Shown here in pieces: positions 1-7,663 of a DNA stretch of 32,327 bases. The first letter of the stretch is position 1. Each line of letters starts with the position of its first letter. Position numbers and translations under genes: made by a program. The stretch spans positions 1 to 32,327 of the forward strand of contig DATNPH010000227.1 of assembly GCA_036703315.1 (NCBI GenBank), written 5' to 3'. The notes under the pieces are model-generated. The model did no database searches. It had not been told where the DNA came from and saw nothing but the letters and a program-made list of their open reading frames with translations. The DNA comes from DATNPH01 sp036703315 (GTDB lineage Bacteria > Cyanobacteriota > Cyanobacteriia > Cyanobacteriales > Coleofasciculaceae).

Positions 1-148
1 AGGAGCTGCACACTATGATCATGAGAGGCAAATCTTTATTGAGTCAACTGGAATCAACTTCTTGAGATTTACAAATAATCAGGTGTATGAAAACCTGAAT
101 GGCGTATTGGAAATAATTGCTCAGAAGATTCGAGAATTGAGGCAGTAA
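1..148 (+). CDS. DUF559 endonuclease-like protein, 3' fragment (cut by left edge)
   Basis: Partial gene running in from the left edge; the frame starts at base 2 and stops at TAA 146-148. The 48 visible residues (GAAHYDHERQIFIES... to IRELRQ) match the C-terminal part of the complete DUF559 gene at 425-793 almost residue for residue. At DNA level base 1 corresponds to base 646, with only a few substitutions across the coding part. The catalytic part (LDFY and EIDGESH in the intact copy) would lie left of the window, so intactness cannot be judged. Seen: tandem duplication of the same gene. Inferred: recent duplication or gene conversion. Confidence 0.8.
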   Translation, partial: GAAHYDHERQIFIESTGINFLRFTNNQVYENLNGVLEIIAQKIRELRQ

Positions 149-170
149 TTTCTTCGCTGTTGCTTTTTGA

Positions 171-201
171 CCCCCCCAGCCCCCCTTGGTAAGGGGGGAG
201 C
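171..201. repeat. C-rich/G-rich palindromic repeat
   Basis: A run of C residues, CCCCCTTGG, then AAGGGGGGAGC forms a hairpin typical of short dispersed palindromes in cyanobacterial genomes. Read through in a suitable frame this class encodes an LLKGGWGG-like peptide. Relatives lie at 377-406, 816-862 and inside the M48 gene at about 23626-23700. Confidence 0.6.
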
Positions 202-376
202 AAGAGTAGTTGCAGATTCGTTGGGGTGGATTAGATGCGATCGCATTTAACCCTTCTCGCCTCACCTACCCTCACAACATGGGAAGTAAAAGCGATCGCG
301 CGGAGTCTTGATGAAGATGCGATCGCACTATAGCCAGCTAACCTTAAGTGAAAATCAGTATTACAGTTCTCTTGTT

Positions 377-406
377 CCCCCCGAACCCAAGGGGGGCTAG
401 GGGGGT
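377..406. repeat. C-rich/G-rich palindromic repeat upstream of DUF559 gene
   Basis: CCCCCC at 377-382 pairs with GGGGGG at 391-396 (loop GAACCCAA), followed by CTAGGGGGG. It lies just upstream of the ATG at 425, where no Shine-Dalgarno sequence is visible. It belongs to the same family as the palindromes at 171-201 and 816-862. Confidence 0.6.
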
Positions 407-424
407 GAAAACTAAGCTACACCA

Positions 425-793
425 ATGACCCAACTCTTCAACAAAACAACCGAGAAATTAAAACGGCGACAGCTTCGCAGAAACATAACCAAAGCTGAAG
501 CAATCGTTTGGCAAAAGCTTAGGTGCAAACAAATTGAAACCTGTAAGTTTCGTAACCAGTACAGCGTCGAGCGCTTTGTCCTAGATTTTTATTCCCCTGA
601 AATTAAGCTAGCAATAGAAATTGATGGTGAAAGTCATTTTCAAGCAGGAGCTGCACACTATGATCATGAGAGGCAAATCTTTATTGAGTCAACTGGAATC
701 AACTTCTTGAGATTTACAAATAATCAGGTGTATGAAAACCTTAATCGCGTATTGGAAATAATTGCTCAGAAGATTCGAGAATTGAGGAATTAA
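425..793 (+). CDS. DUF559 domain protein, Vsr-like endonuclease fold
   Basis: 122 residues, the usual size for stand-alone DUF559 proteins. An N-terminal basic helix (KTTEKLKRRQLRRNITKAE, W29) is followed by the family core: FRNQYSVERFVLDFYSPE, then KLAIEIDGESHF, then the C-terminal INFLRFTNNQVYENLNRVL. LDFY plus the ExDGxxH stretch correspond to the acidic metal-binding residues of the PD-(D/E)XK/Vsr-like nuclease fold, so DNA cleavage or repair is the family-level guess; no substrate is known. The ATG start agrees with homologue length, but no clear ribosome site precedes it. A near-identical second copy begins left of the window. Confidence 0.85.
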   Translation: MTQLFNKTTEKLKRRQLRRNITKAEAIVWQKLRCKQIETCKFRNQYSVERFVLDFYSPEIKLAIEIDGESHFQAGAAHYDHERQIFIESTGINFLRFTNNQVYENLNRVLEIIAQKIRELRN

Positions 794-905
794 TTACTTC
801 GCTGTTGCTTTTTGACCCCCCAACCTCCTCACTAAAGCTCCGGCTTGTTAAGGGGGGAGCAAGAGTAGTTGTAGATTTGTTGGGGTAGGTTACATGCGAT
901 CTGAT
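646..905 (+). repeat. Direct repeat, right copy (DUF559 3' end plus flank)
   Basis: Second copy of the duplicated segment seen at 1-245. The palindrome here is expanded (CCCCCCAACCTCCTCACTAA, then GCTCCGGCTTGTTAAGGGGGG), which shows that the loop is a hot spot for change after duplication. Confidence 0.8.
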
Positions 906-945
906 TCATGGGGGGAGCAAGGTATAGAGGAGAAGAAGCGCTCTT

Positions 946-1686
946 TTAATCCTTGATAAAGGTCCACTCTATTGGGTGAATTGGTGCATTTTGAAGTGCT
1001 TCTGTAAGTTCCGCGTCATCTTTAAATGTCACTTGCGTGAGGTAACACGCTTCAACATTGACAGTAAACGGTTCCTCTTCAAAAGGCCAGGGTTTGACGG
1101 TAACTTTGCCATCCTTCAGTTGCAATACATCATAGCGCTGACCATCCGGTCCTTTAGCAATTTCTAACGCACGCTCACCCACTGGCAAGTGCTGCTGACA
1201 AAGGATGAGTGAGAGGCGATCGAACATTTGCATAAAGGCATAGGCATCCTCAACGTCCTTCTTTGTCAGCTTCAACTCTTTACGCCAATGCTCTTGATGC
1301 TCTAGTTGCTCGTCAAGAAAGCGATCCATTTCCTCTGACTCGCCGCGTTTGCCTTCATTGAGAAAACTAATATGCTTAGAAATCAGCAATGCCACCCACC
1401 GTCCCCGGTATCGGGCATTCTTCGCCAGTTCTCTCAGCTTTTTGATTGAACCCGACTCATCACCTGACTTATCGAGGGTAAAGTCTAGAGGTGTCCCCGC
1501 AGGAGTAAGTTCGTTACCTTCCCATTCGCGTTCCAAATCATCGTGATGGGAAATCGCCGCTAGTGTCTCGTACAAGCGGACTGGAGCATCTTCTCTCTTC
1601 CAGTGTCCTGCTAATTGAGCAGCAAGCAAGGCGTGGGCGCGATGGTAAATTACTTCCCAACCATTTTCGTGTTGATTAACAATCAC
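946..1686 (-). CDS. DUF3891 family protein
   Basis: 246 residues starting at a GTG (complement of 1684-1686), preceded by a purine-rich AGAGGAAG that fits a ribosome-binding site. The N-terminus MIVNQHENGWEVIYHRAHALLAAQLAGHW and the following AAISHHDDLEREWEGNELTPAGTPLDFTL are typical of DUF3891. The paired histidines and the HHDD motif near residues 47-50 recall metal-binding HD-type helices, but the biochemical role is unknown. The C-terminal third (about 180-246) is beta-rich and ends in PIEWTFIKD. It stands alone: 277 bases separate it from ctaB upstream on the same strand, so an operon is unlikely. Confidence 0.8.
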   Translation of the reverse strand: MIVNQHENGWEVIYHRAHALLAAQLAGHWKREDAPVRLYETLAAISHHDDLEREWEGNELTPAGTPLDFTLDKSGDESGSIKKLRELAKNARYRGRWVALLISKHISFLNEGKRGESEEMDRFLDEQLEHQEHWRKELKLTKKDVEDAYAFMQMFDRLSLILCQQHLPVGERALEIAKGPDGQRYDVLQLKDGKVTVKPWPFEEEPFTVNVEACYLTQVTFKDDAELTEALQNAPIHPIEWTFIKD

Positions 1687-1756
1687 GCAAGTTTCTTCCT
1701 CTCTTAATAACTAAATTGCCTGCTCTAAAAAAGCACGGGTGAGCCGTCATGATAGA

Positions 1757-1780
1757 GGCGATCGCCGATTAGCGATCGCC
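1757..1780. repeat. HIP1-HIP1 hairpin between ctaB and DUF3891 gene
   Basis: Two HIP1-containing arms, GGCGATCGC (1757-1765) and GCGATCGCC (1772-1780), form a perfect 9-bp stem around a 6-base loop. Neither strand has a T-tract after it, so it is not a classic intrinsic terminator, but it could act as a 3' end structure for ctaB mRNA. Confidence 0.5.
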
Positions 1781-1964
1781 CCTTTCCCTACCCAGTTGTT
1801 ATCTAATAAACCTTCTGCAAGCATCTATAGATACTTGGAGGGACAAAGCCTTCGGACTCTTGAATAACTACTTTATGGCAGTATTCCTATCCAAATGCTT
1901 CGCCCTTGAGAGGGATTGTTTGAAAGGAGTTCAGAATGGAGGAGGTCACAAATTAATTGACTCA

Positions 1965-2939
1965 TTAACTACAACTTGAGATGGCACTAATCAGGGTTTG
2001 TACATTTGCCGTCAACCCAGATGTTAGTTGGTGCGTTATTGGCAAGCTATCTACCACTATTCCAGTACACAAAAGCATCATGTAGAGGATGGAGTATTTA
2101 AACATTGAGCGAGCAAGTTGCTTGTCGCTGGGTGCCTGCAATAGCTGCCATGCTTTTTGGAGAAAAATACTTCCCAAGAGTAATGCGATCGCGCCATAAA
2201 CCACCCCAGATGCTCTTAAGGGATAAATGAGCAACAGCGAGGCGGGTACCACTAACAGCGTGTAGTACCAGATTTGACGGGTAGTGGACTCTTCCCCAGC
2301 CACAACTGGCATCATTGGGATACCAACTTTAGCGTAGTCATCCCGAATCATCAACGCCAGCGCCCAGAAGTGGGGAGGTGTCCACAGAAAGACAAGCGCA
2401 AACAGCAACCAAGCTGTCCAACTTAATTCACCTGTAACAGCTGCCCAACCCACTAGCGCCGGAATTGCACCAGCAGCACCACCAATCACGATGTTTTGGG
2501 CGGTATGGCGTTTCAGCAAGTGAGTGTAGATGAGCATGTAGAAGACAATGCCCGACATTGCCAAAATAGCACTCAGCAGGTTGGCGAATACAGCAAGTAG
2601 GGTGAAAGAGAGAATGGCTAATGCGATCGCAAATAGCAAGGCATCACGCGGCTGCACCCTTCCCGAAGGAATGGGGCGGTGACGCGTGCGCTCCATATCG
2701 TAATCGATGTCACGGTCGTAAATGCAGTTGAGCGTCTGGGCAGAAGCGGCAGCTAAGGTACCACCGAGAAGGGTGACGAGCAGTAAAAAGGGGTCTACTT
2801 GTCCATCTGATGCCATCCACATCCCCGCCGCCGTGGTAATTAATAGCAGCGGGATAATCCGGGGCTTCGTCAGTTGATAGTAGCTTTGAATAACTTGCAG
2901 GATGTTTTCATGCTGACGGGATACGCTTGTCCCAATCAT
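1965..2939 (-). CDS. ctaB: Protoheme IX farnesyltransferase (heme O synthase)
   Basis: Transfers a farnesyl group from farnesyl diphosphate to heme B, giving heme O in the membrane, the first step of heme A synthesis for cytochrome oxidase. UbiA-type signatures: QLTKPRIIPLLLITTAAGMW near the start, the first Asp-rich motif LNCIYDRDIDYDMERTRHRPIPSGR, and the second acidic region RDDYAKVGIPMMPVV. The rest is a run of hydrophobic helices (about nine). I chose the ATG at 2937-2939 (324 residues): it gives the family-like N-terminus MIGTSVSRQHEN and has a GGTGAAG ribosome site. A start 13 codons upstream (2978) is open but not needed. It lies 78 bases after ctaA on the same strand, so the two are probably cotranscribed. 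Confidence 0.96.
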   Translation of the reverse strand: MIGTSVSRQHENILQVIQSYYQLTKPRIIPLLLITTAAGMWMASDGQVDPFLLLVTLLGGTLAAASAQTLNCIYDRDIDYDMERTRHRPIPSGRVQPRDALLFAIALAILSFTLLAVFANLLSAILAMSGIVFYMLIYTHLLKRHTAQNIVIGGAAGAIPALVGWAAVTGELSWTAWLLFALVFLWTPPHFWALALMIRDDYAKVGIPMMPVVAGEESTTRQIWYYTLLVVPASLLLIYPLRASGVVYGAIALLLGSIFLQKAWQLLQAPSDKQLARSMFKYSILYMMLLCTGIVVDSLPITHQLTSGLTANVQTLISAISSCS

Positions 2940-3017
2940 TACTTCACCAATTCCTTTTTCTTGAAACAATACGCACACTGCATTAAATTGGGCAGATGCG
3001 ATGATCCCCTGGGATAT

Positions 3018-3965
3018 TTAAGCCGCAGAGGCATCTGCGGTCAAGGTCTTCATCTGTTCGACAGCAGCACGGTCACGCAATGCCAGAACGGTAAATGCTA
3101 CCAGCGCCCCCAGTAAAGCCGCTCCCACTGCTTGATGGGCAACTGTCAGTGGCTCGACTTGCAGGTGTAAACGGAAGGTGGCAATACCCAGGAGAATTTG
3201 TAAAACCACTAATCCAGCGGCAAGATTCGCCAAGCGCCGCAGGGTTGGATGGAGTGCAGGTGTCCGCCATGCCATAAACACGACCGCTAATGTCGCCAGA
3301 GTGGCAGGTACCACACCAGCAATGTGGCTATTCATCACGGTGCAAAGTTGAGATACCCCAAAGCATTGGTGCAGTGCCCATCGGGAGGCGACTAATCCAC
3401 CTAAAAGACTTTGCAGATAAACCAGAATTGCCGCCGTTAAACCGACCCAAGGCAACTTACCAACAGCACCCGTGCCTTTGTAGGGCATAAGGGCTGTACC
3501 AATTACTAGCAGGGTGGTGAAAAATAAGAGCGCTGTCCCTAGATGGGCGGTGACGATATCAAACCTGAGGAGTTCTGTAACCGTCAGCCCTCCCAAGACG
3601 CCTTGGAAAACAATTAGACCTAAGGCAAAGGTGGACGCCCAAGGAAGCCAATTGGGTAAAGAGCGTCGATTCCACCAGGATAATCCAGCCAAGGCGATCG
3701 CACTCAAACCAATCAACGCGGCATCCAACCTGTGGAACCATTCGAGAAATACTTGAAGATTCATCTGCTTGCTTGGGACTAGCTGACCGTAGCATAGAGG
3801 CCAGTCAGGACAAGCAAGTCCCGCATTCATCACCCGTGTTGCACTACCAACTGCCATCAACAACAGTGTTGCGATCGCGATTTTCCATACAAGGCGACGG
3901 ATACGTTCAGAGGGCTGGGATGGTTCCTGGGTTGTAACCGACCGATAGAGGACTGATTCAGCCAT
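3018..3965 (-). CDS. ctaA: Heme A synthase (CtaA/COX15)
   Basis: Oxidises the C8 methyl of heme O to formyl, giving heme A. The multi-helix membrane protein carries RLVWKIAIATLLLMAVGSATRVMNAGLACPDWPLCYGQ, the CtaA signature with a cysteine pair in the first outer loop, then EWFHRLDAALIG (heme ligand His), a central DIVTAHLGTALLFF and late VAHQAVGAALLG His helices. A second Cys pair appears in LHQCFGVSQLC. The ATG at 3963-3965 gives 315 residues and starts MAESVLYRSVTTQ, similar to relatives as I remember them. An ATG at 4013 (331 residues) or TTG at 4019 would only add a poorly conserved leader. First gene of a ctaA-ctaB unit divergent from coxBAC. Confidence 0.95.
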   Translation of the reverse strand: MAESVLYRSVTTQEPSQPSERIRRLVWKIAIATLLLMAVGSATRVMNAGLACPDWPLCYGQLVPSKQMNLQVFLEWFHRLDAALIGLSAIALAGLSWWNRRSLPNWLPWASTFALGLIVFQGVLGGLTVTELLRFDIVTAHLGTALLFFTTLLVIGTALMPYKGTGAVGKLPWVGLTAAILVYLQSLLGGLVASRWALHQCFGVSQLCTVMNSHIAGVVPATLATLAVVFMAWRTPALHPTLRRLANLAAGLVVLQILLGIATFRLHLQVEPLTVAHQAVGAALLGALVAFTVLALRDRAAVEQMKTLTADASAA

Positions 3966-4019
3966 AGCACCAATTGCAAACCAATTTAACTTACTTTGAG
4001 AGTATCGGCTCATCTTCAA

Positions 4020-4649
4020 CCTAACACCCTTGCCTCGGAAGATGACCGGACTCCACTTACCACTCTAATGACGCTACTACGTGCGTTGATAGAGCTTTAG
4101 AGATTTTTCAGATTGTGAGCTTATCTATCTAACCTCTACCACCTCTGTATAAATGGTTACATTATTTTGTCATCCCTCTGTAGAAAGCTTTATAGGGGTA
4201 ACACTTAAACGAGTGACCAGTTTTTCAGACAGCAGTGGTCACTGGTCTGTGATAACTGTTGACTCGGCGTTGAGATTCAGCCTGATCCCGAAGAAATTGA
4301 TAAAAAATTTCTAAAAAAGAAGCCGTTGTATCCTCTTTTACTGATGACCTGCCTTACCTTAGTAATTGACTACATTGGAGAAGGTGAAGCTATCGATTCA
4401 AAGTTCCCATCTCGGCTGACCTTGATAAAGGGTGTGGAGAAGGCTCTCCTTGAATACTTATCCCTTTTGAGGGATTGCAATAAGAGGTTCCAGCCCTGTA
4501 ATGAGCTGTAACCTCTCCAGGCTGTTAAGGCTCTTGCTTGGGGCTGGAGAAATCCAAGTGCTAAACTGACAAGCCGAACAAAGGGGGCTTTGACTCAGCT
4601 ACTCCTATCCTGAATAAAGTTTTGTAGAAAGTCCTAGACTAGCTAAACC
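4020..4649. other. Divergent control region between ctaA and coxB
   Basis: About 0.63-0.68 kb without a credible gene; a 61-codon open frame at 4326-4511 has no ribosome site and no recognisable sequence. It must hold the promoters of both heme A synthesis and oxidase operons. Visible elements: a sigma70-like promoter facing ctaA at 4146-4173, a 7-bp inverted repeat GACCAGT (4215-4221) / ACTGGTC (4241-4247) enclosing CAGTGGTCACTG, an A-rich block at 4300-4320, and a TTGACT (4590-4595) followed by TGAATAAAG (4611-4619) upstream of coxB. Confidence 0.5.
4146..4173 (-). promoter_or_regulatory. Candidate sigma70-type promoter for ctaA-ctaB
   Basis: On the minus strand ATGACA (4168-4173) is separated by 16 bases from TATACA (4146-4151), 5 of 6 matches to each consensus hexamer or close to it. 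It points towards ctaA and would leave a leader of roughly 130-175 bases. Motif-level evidence only. Confidence 0.35.
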
Positions 4650-5687
4650 GTGAACATTCCAAGTCAAATTGCAACTCTACTGGCTGGGATCGCCTTGACC
4701 CTAATCAGCCTGTGGTATGGTCAAAACCACGGTCTACTGCCAGTGGCAGCCTCCGATGAAGCTGCCCAGGTAGACGCACTTTTTAACATGATGATGACTA
4801 TTTCCACTGGTCTATTTGTGCTGGTAGAAGGCGTGATCATCATTGCAGCTATTAGATATCGCCGCCGTAAAGATGACAACACAGATGGACCGCCAATTCA
4901 TGGCAATATCCCTCTGGAGATTGTTTGGACAGCGATTCCAGCTGTTTTGGTCATGATCATCGCCGTCTATAGCTTTGAGATCTACAACGCTATGGGAGGC
5001 CTCGATCCAATGGCTTCTCATGACCATGTTGAGGCGGTGGTTGCTCACACTCATGAGGCGTCACCTTCTCAAGCTAATCCTGGTAAAAATCTCATTGCCC
5101 TAGATCCAAGTCAAAAAACAATTGCTATAGGTCTGGGTGCCTCTCCAGGAAACGTAGGCAAAGTAGTACCCTTGACCGTTAAAGTCATGGGTCTGCAATA
5201 TGCCTGGATTTTTACCTACCCTGAAACTGGTATCACATCAGGTGAATTGCATATCCCAGTCGGACAAGAAGTGGATCTGAGAATCACAGCCCAAGACGTT
5301 CTGCACGCCTTCTGGCTGCCAGAGTTTCGCCTCAAGCAAGATGCGATTCCCGGTCGTGAAGCCGCGCTACGCTTCACTCCCAATAAAGTTGGTCAGTACC
5401 CCATAGTCTGTGCCGAACTCTGCGGCGCTTACCATGGCGCAATGGGTGCTCAACTTTTCGTTCAAACACCAGAAGAATACCAGGCATGGCTTAAAGAGCA
5501 ACAAGCCGTGGCTAGCAACGATACTTCAGATAAAACCGTTGCCGCCGCAAAGCTTGTAAATAAGTCGAATAGCGAGTTTCTCGCTCCGTATACCCAACAG
5601 ATGGGGATTTCGTCGAAAACCCTGGAGCAGTTGCACTCTACCCCTGAGCATATGGCTCAGCATTTAGCAGTTAGCCCTCAGCTGTAA
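4650..5687 (+). CDS. coxB: Cytochrome c oxidase subunit II
   Basis: Receives electrons from a soluble cytochrome c or plastocyanin at the CuA centre and passes them to subunit I. 345 residues from a GTG start. An N-terminal hydrophobic segment (about 5-22) is followed by two membrane helices (about 45-68 and 88-112, with WTAIPAVLVMIIA) and a cupredoxin domain (about 172-283). CuA ligands are visible: His219 (QDVLHAFWLP) and CAELCGAYHGAMG with Cys254, Cys258, His262 and Met265. A His-rich loop (about 118-150) precedes the domain. There is no CxxCH, so this is not a caa3 fusion. The 60-residue tail after the domain is unremarkable. First gene of coxBAC, divergent from ctaA. Confidence 0.97.
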   Translation: MNIPSQIATLLAGIALTLISLWYGQNHGLLPVAASDEAAQVDALFNMMMTISTGLFVLVEGVIIIAAIRYRRRKDDNTDGPPIHGNIPLEIVWTAIPAVLVMIIAVYSFEIYNAMGGLDPMASHDHVEAVVAHTHEASPSQANPGKNLIALDPSQKTIAIGLGASPGNVGKVVPLTVKVMGLQYAWIFTYPETGITSGELHIPVGQEVDLRITAQDVLHAFWLPEFRLKQDAIPGREAALRFTPNKVGQYPIVCAELCGAYHGAMGAQLFVQTPEEYQAWLKEQQAVASNDTSDKTVAAAKLVNKSNSEFLAPYTQQMGISSKTLEQLHSTPEHMAQHLAVSPQL

Positions 5688-5693
5688 TTAGCT

Positions 5694-5791
5694 AGTGGTT
5701 AGTGGCTACTAGTTAGTGGCTAGGAGTTGTCGAAATAACTACTAACTACTAACTACTAACTACTAACTACTAACTACTAACTACTGACTAC
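5694..5791. repeat. Heptamer tandem repeat with opposed arm, coxB-coxA spacer
   Basis: From 5736 to 5784 there are seven perfect TAACTAC units, then a variant TGACTAC to 5791. The left half of the spacer (about 5694-5730) holds GTTAGTGG and GTTAGGAG-like units in the complementary sense, so the transcript could fold into a long hairpin. Heptanucleotide arrays of this kind are known in cyanobacteria as STRRs. It fills almost the whole 115-base spacer and ends 11 bases before the coxA start. Confidence 0.85.
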
Positions 5792-5802
5792 GGATAAAGA
5801 GC

Positions 5803-7569
5803 ATGACACAAGCAGAGCTTCAAGAAAAAGCCAATCAACCTGCCCAAGCACATGAACCTGGGGTCAGGAAATGGCAAGATTATTTCACCTTCAACACCGA
5901 TCACAAGGTCATTGGCATTCAATACCTCGTGGCTGCGTTCTTCTTTTTCTTTGTCGGTGGCATACTGGCATCGATCATTCGCATTGAGCTAGCAACGCCT
6001 GCTTCGGATTTCGTTAGCCCTGAGACCTACAACCGAGTATTTACGATGCACGGGACGATCATGATCTTCCTGTGGGTTGTCCCGGCGGGAACGGGTGCCT
6101 TCGCGAACTATCTAATTCCCCTGATGATTGGGGCAAAAGATATGGCGTTTCCGAAGTTGAATGCCGTAGCCTTTTGGATGAATGCTGTTGCTGGTGTGTT
6201 GCTCCTCACCAGCTTTCTGGTTGGGCCAGCCGAGGCAGGTTGGACTTCCTATCCACCGTTGAGTACGACAGCTAGCAGGCCGGGTGAGGCAATTTGGATT
6301 ATGAGCCTCCTGATAGCGGGAACCTCGTCAATTTTGGGTGGTCTTAATTTTGCCGTCACTATCTTAAAGATGCGGGTGCCGGGAATGGGGCTCAATCAGA
6401 TGCCTTTGTTCTGCTGGTCGATGCTGGCAACAACAGCCCTTCAGCTGTTGGCTACGCCAGTGCTGGCAGCGGCTCTGATTCTGCTTGCCTTTGACTTGAT
6501 TGCTGGGACAACGTTTTTTAACCCAACCGGTGGGGGAGACCCGATTGTTTACCAGCATATGTTCTGGTTTTACTCCCACCCAGCTGTTTACATCATGATC
6601 TTGCCCTTCTTTGGGGTAATCTCGGAAGTAATCCCAGTACACGCTCGGAAGCCGATTTTTGGTTATCGTGCGATCGCGTATTCCAGTTTGGCTATTAGCT
6701 TCCTCGGACTGCTGGTTTGGGCGCACCATATGTTTACCAGTGGCACCCCAGGCTGGATGCGGATGTTTTTCATGATCGCGAGTATGATCATTGCCGTGCC
6801 GACTGGGATTAAGATATTCAGCTGGTTGGCGACCCTCTGGGGGGGCAAAATTGCCTTGGAGACTCCCATGCTTTACGCCATGGGCTTCATCTCAGTGTTT
6901 GTGATCGGCGGCATTACAGGTGTAATGCTGGCGTCGGTGCCTTTTGACATTCACGTTCACGACACCTACTTTGTCGTTGCTCACCTCCATTACGTCCTGT
7001 TTGGTGGCAGTGTTCTCGGACTTTATGCCGGGTTCTACCACTGGTTCCCGAAAGTAACAGGGCGGATGTACAACGAAAACCTGGGTCGGCTTCACTTTGT
7101 TCTGACCTACGTTGGCTTGAACCTAACGTTCATGCCAATGCACGAGTTAGGCTTATTGGGAATGAATCGGCGAATTGCCCTTTACGATCCGAAGTTTCAA
7201 GCCCTCAATGAGCTTGCCACTATCGGCGCGATCATCACCGATACCTCGATCATTCCCTTTCTCATTAATATCTTTTGGAGCCTAGCTCGCGGTAAAAAAG
7301 CGGGTGACAATCCCTGGAGAGGTTTAACCCTAGAGTGGATGACGACTTCACCACCAGCGATTGAAAACTTTGAAGGGACGCCCCTTTTAGCTACTGGTCC
7401 TTATGACTATGGCATGGGCGATCGCGAATATCAGACCTACGTGCCCTTCTCTGAGGAGCGCGAACCCGCCTTAGCCGCTGGTCCCAACTCCGCTTTACGG
7501 GCAGACCCAGACCCAGCGGTTGCTGTCCATCCCGACGACCGTCAAGGGGAAAGTCAAAATCGTGATTAG
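5803..7569 (+). CDS. coxA: Cytochrome c oxidase subunit I (A2-type heme-copper oxidase)
   Basis: Catalytic subunit reducing O2 to water and pumping protons; binds heme a, heme a3 and CuB. 588 residues, about twelve membrane helices. Ligands seen: His83 (TMHGT) and His396 for heme a, His394 (VAHLHY) for heme a3, His259, His308 and His309 (FWFYSHP, WAHHMF) for CuB, and Tyr263 for the His-Tyr crosslink. The D-channel Asp113 (GAKDMAFP) and K-channel lysine (VPTGIKIFSW) are present. Helix VI reads YSHPAVY without the usual glutamate, which is the A2-subfamily signature. The C-terminal ~70 residues are a hydrophilic, Pro/Asp-rich tail. ATG 5803 follows GGATAAAGAGC. Confidence 0.98.
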   Translation: MTQAELQEKANQPAQAHEPGVRKWQDYFTFNTDHKVIGIQYLVAAFFFFFVGGILASIIRIELATPASDFVSPETYNRVFTMHGTIMIFLWVVPAGTGAFANYLIPLMIGAKDMAFPKLNAVAFWMNAVAGVLLLTSFLVGPAEAGWTSYPPLSTTASRPGEAIWIMSLLIAGTSSILGGLNFAVTILKMRVPGMGLNQMPLFCWSMLATTALQLLATPVLAAALILLAFDLIAGTTFFNPTGGGDPIVYQHMFWFYSHPAVYIMILPFFGVISEVIPVHARKPIFGYRAIAYSSLAISFLGLLVWAHHMFTSGTPGWMRMFFMIASMIIAVPTGIKIFSWLATLWGGKIALETPMLYAMGFISVFVIGGITGVMLASVPFDIHVHDTYFVVAHLHYVLFGGSVLGLYAGFYHWFPKVTGRMYNENLGRLHFVLTYVGLNLTFMPMHELGLLGMNRRIALYDPKFQALNELATIGAIITDTSIIPFLINIFWSLARGKKAGDNPWRGLTLEWMTTSPPAIENFEGTPLLATGPYDYGMGDREYQTYVPFSEEREPALAAGPNSALRADPDPAVAVHPDDRQGESQNRD

Positions 7570-7655
7570 TTAGGAGTTAGTAGTTAGGAGTTAGTAGTTT
7601 TTCACCTAACCACTAACCACTAACCACTAACCACTAACCGCTGACAACTGACTAT
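7566..7655. repeat. Heptamer tandem repeat with opposed arm, coxA-coxC spacer
   Basis: Right arm: four perfect TAACCAC units (7607-7634), then TAACCGC, TGACAAC and TGACTAT to 7655. Left arm (7566-7599): alternating GTTAGGA and GTTAGTA units of complementary sense. The two arms can pair as a hairpin inside the operon mRNA between the coxA stop and the coxC ribosome site. The unit differs from that in the coxB-coxA spacer, so the two arrays probably expanded independently. Confidence 0.85.
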
Positions 7656-7663
7656 AGAGGTTT

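Larger units (their letters stand above)
1..245 (+). repeat. Direct repeat, left copy (DUF559 3' end plus flank)
   Basis: Aligns with 646-905 from base 1 to about base 245: the coding tail, the shared TTCGCTGTTGCTTTTTGACC, the C-rich/G-rich palindrome and the following AGCAAGAGTAGTTG. The copies differ by scattered substitutions and by about 15 extra bases inside the palindrome loop of the right copy. The repeat continues beyond the left edge. Confidence 0.85.

Noticed and set aside
44..265. Minus-strand 73-codon frame containing CSPLTKGGWGG
   Set aside because: It is antisense to the DUF559 fragment and owes its peptide to the dispersed palindrome; no ribosome site.
4326..4511. 61-codon frame upstream of coxB
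   Set aside because: No ribosome site, no recognisable sequence and a position inside the divergent promoter region.
5736..5791. CRISPR-like array
   Set aside because: The repeats are contiguous 7-mers without spacers; this is a short tandem repeat, and no cas gene is present.
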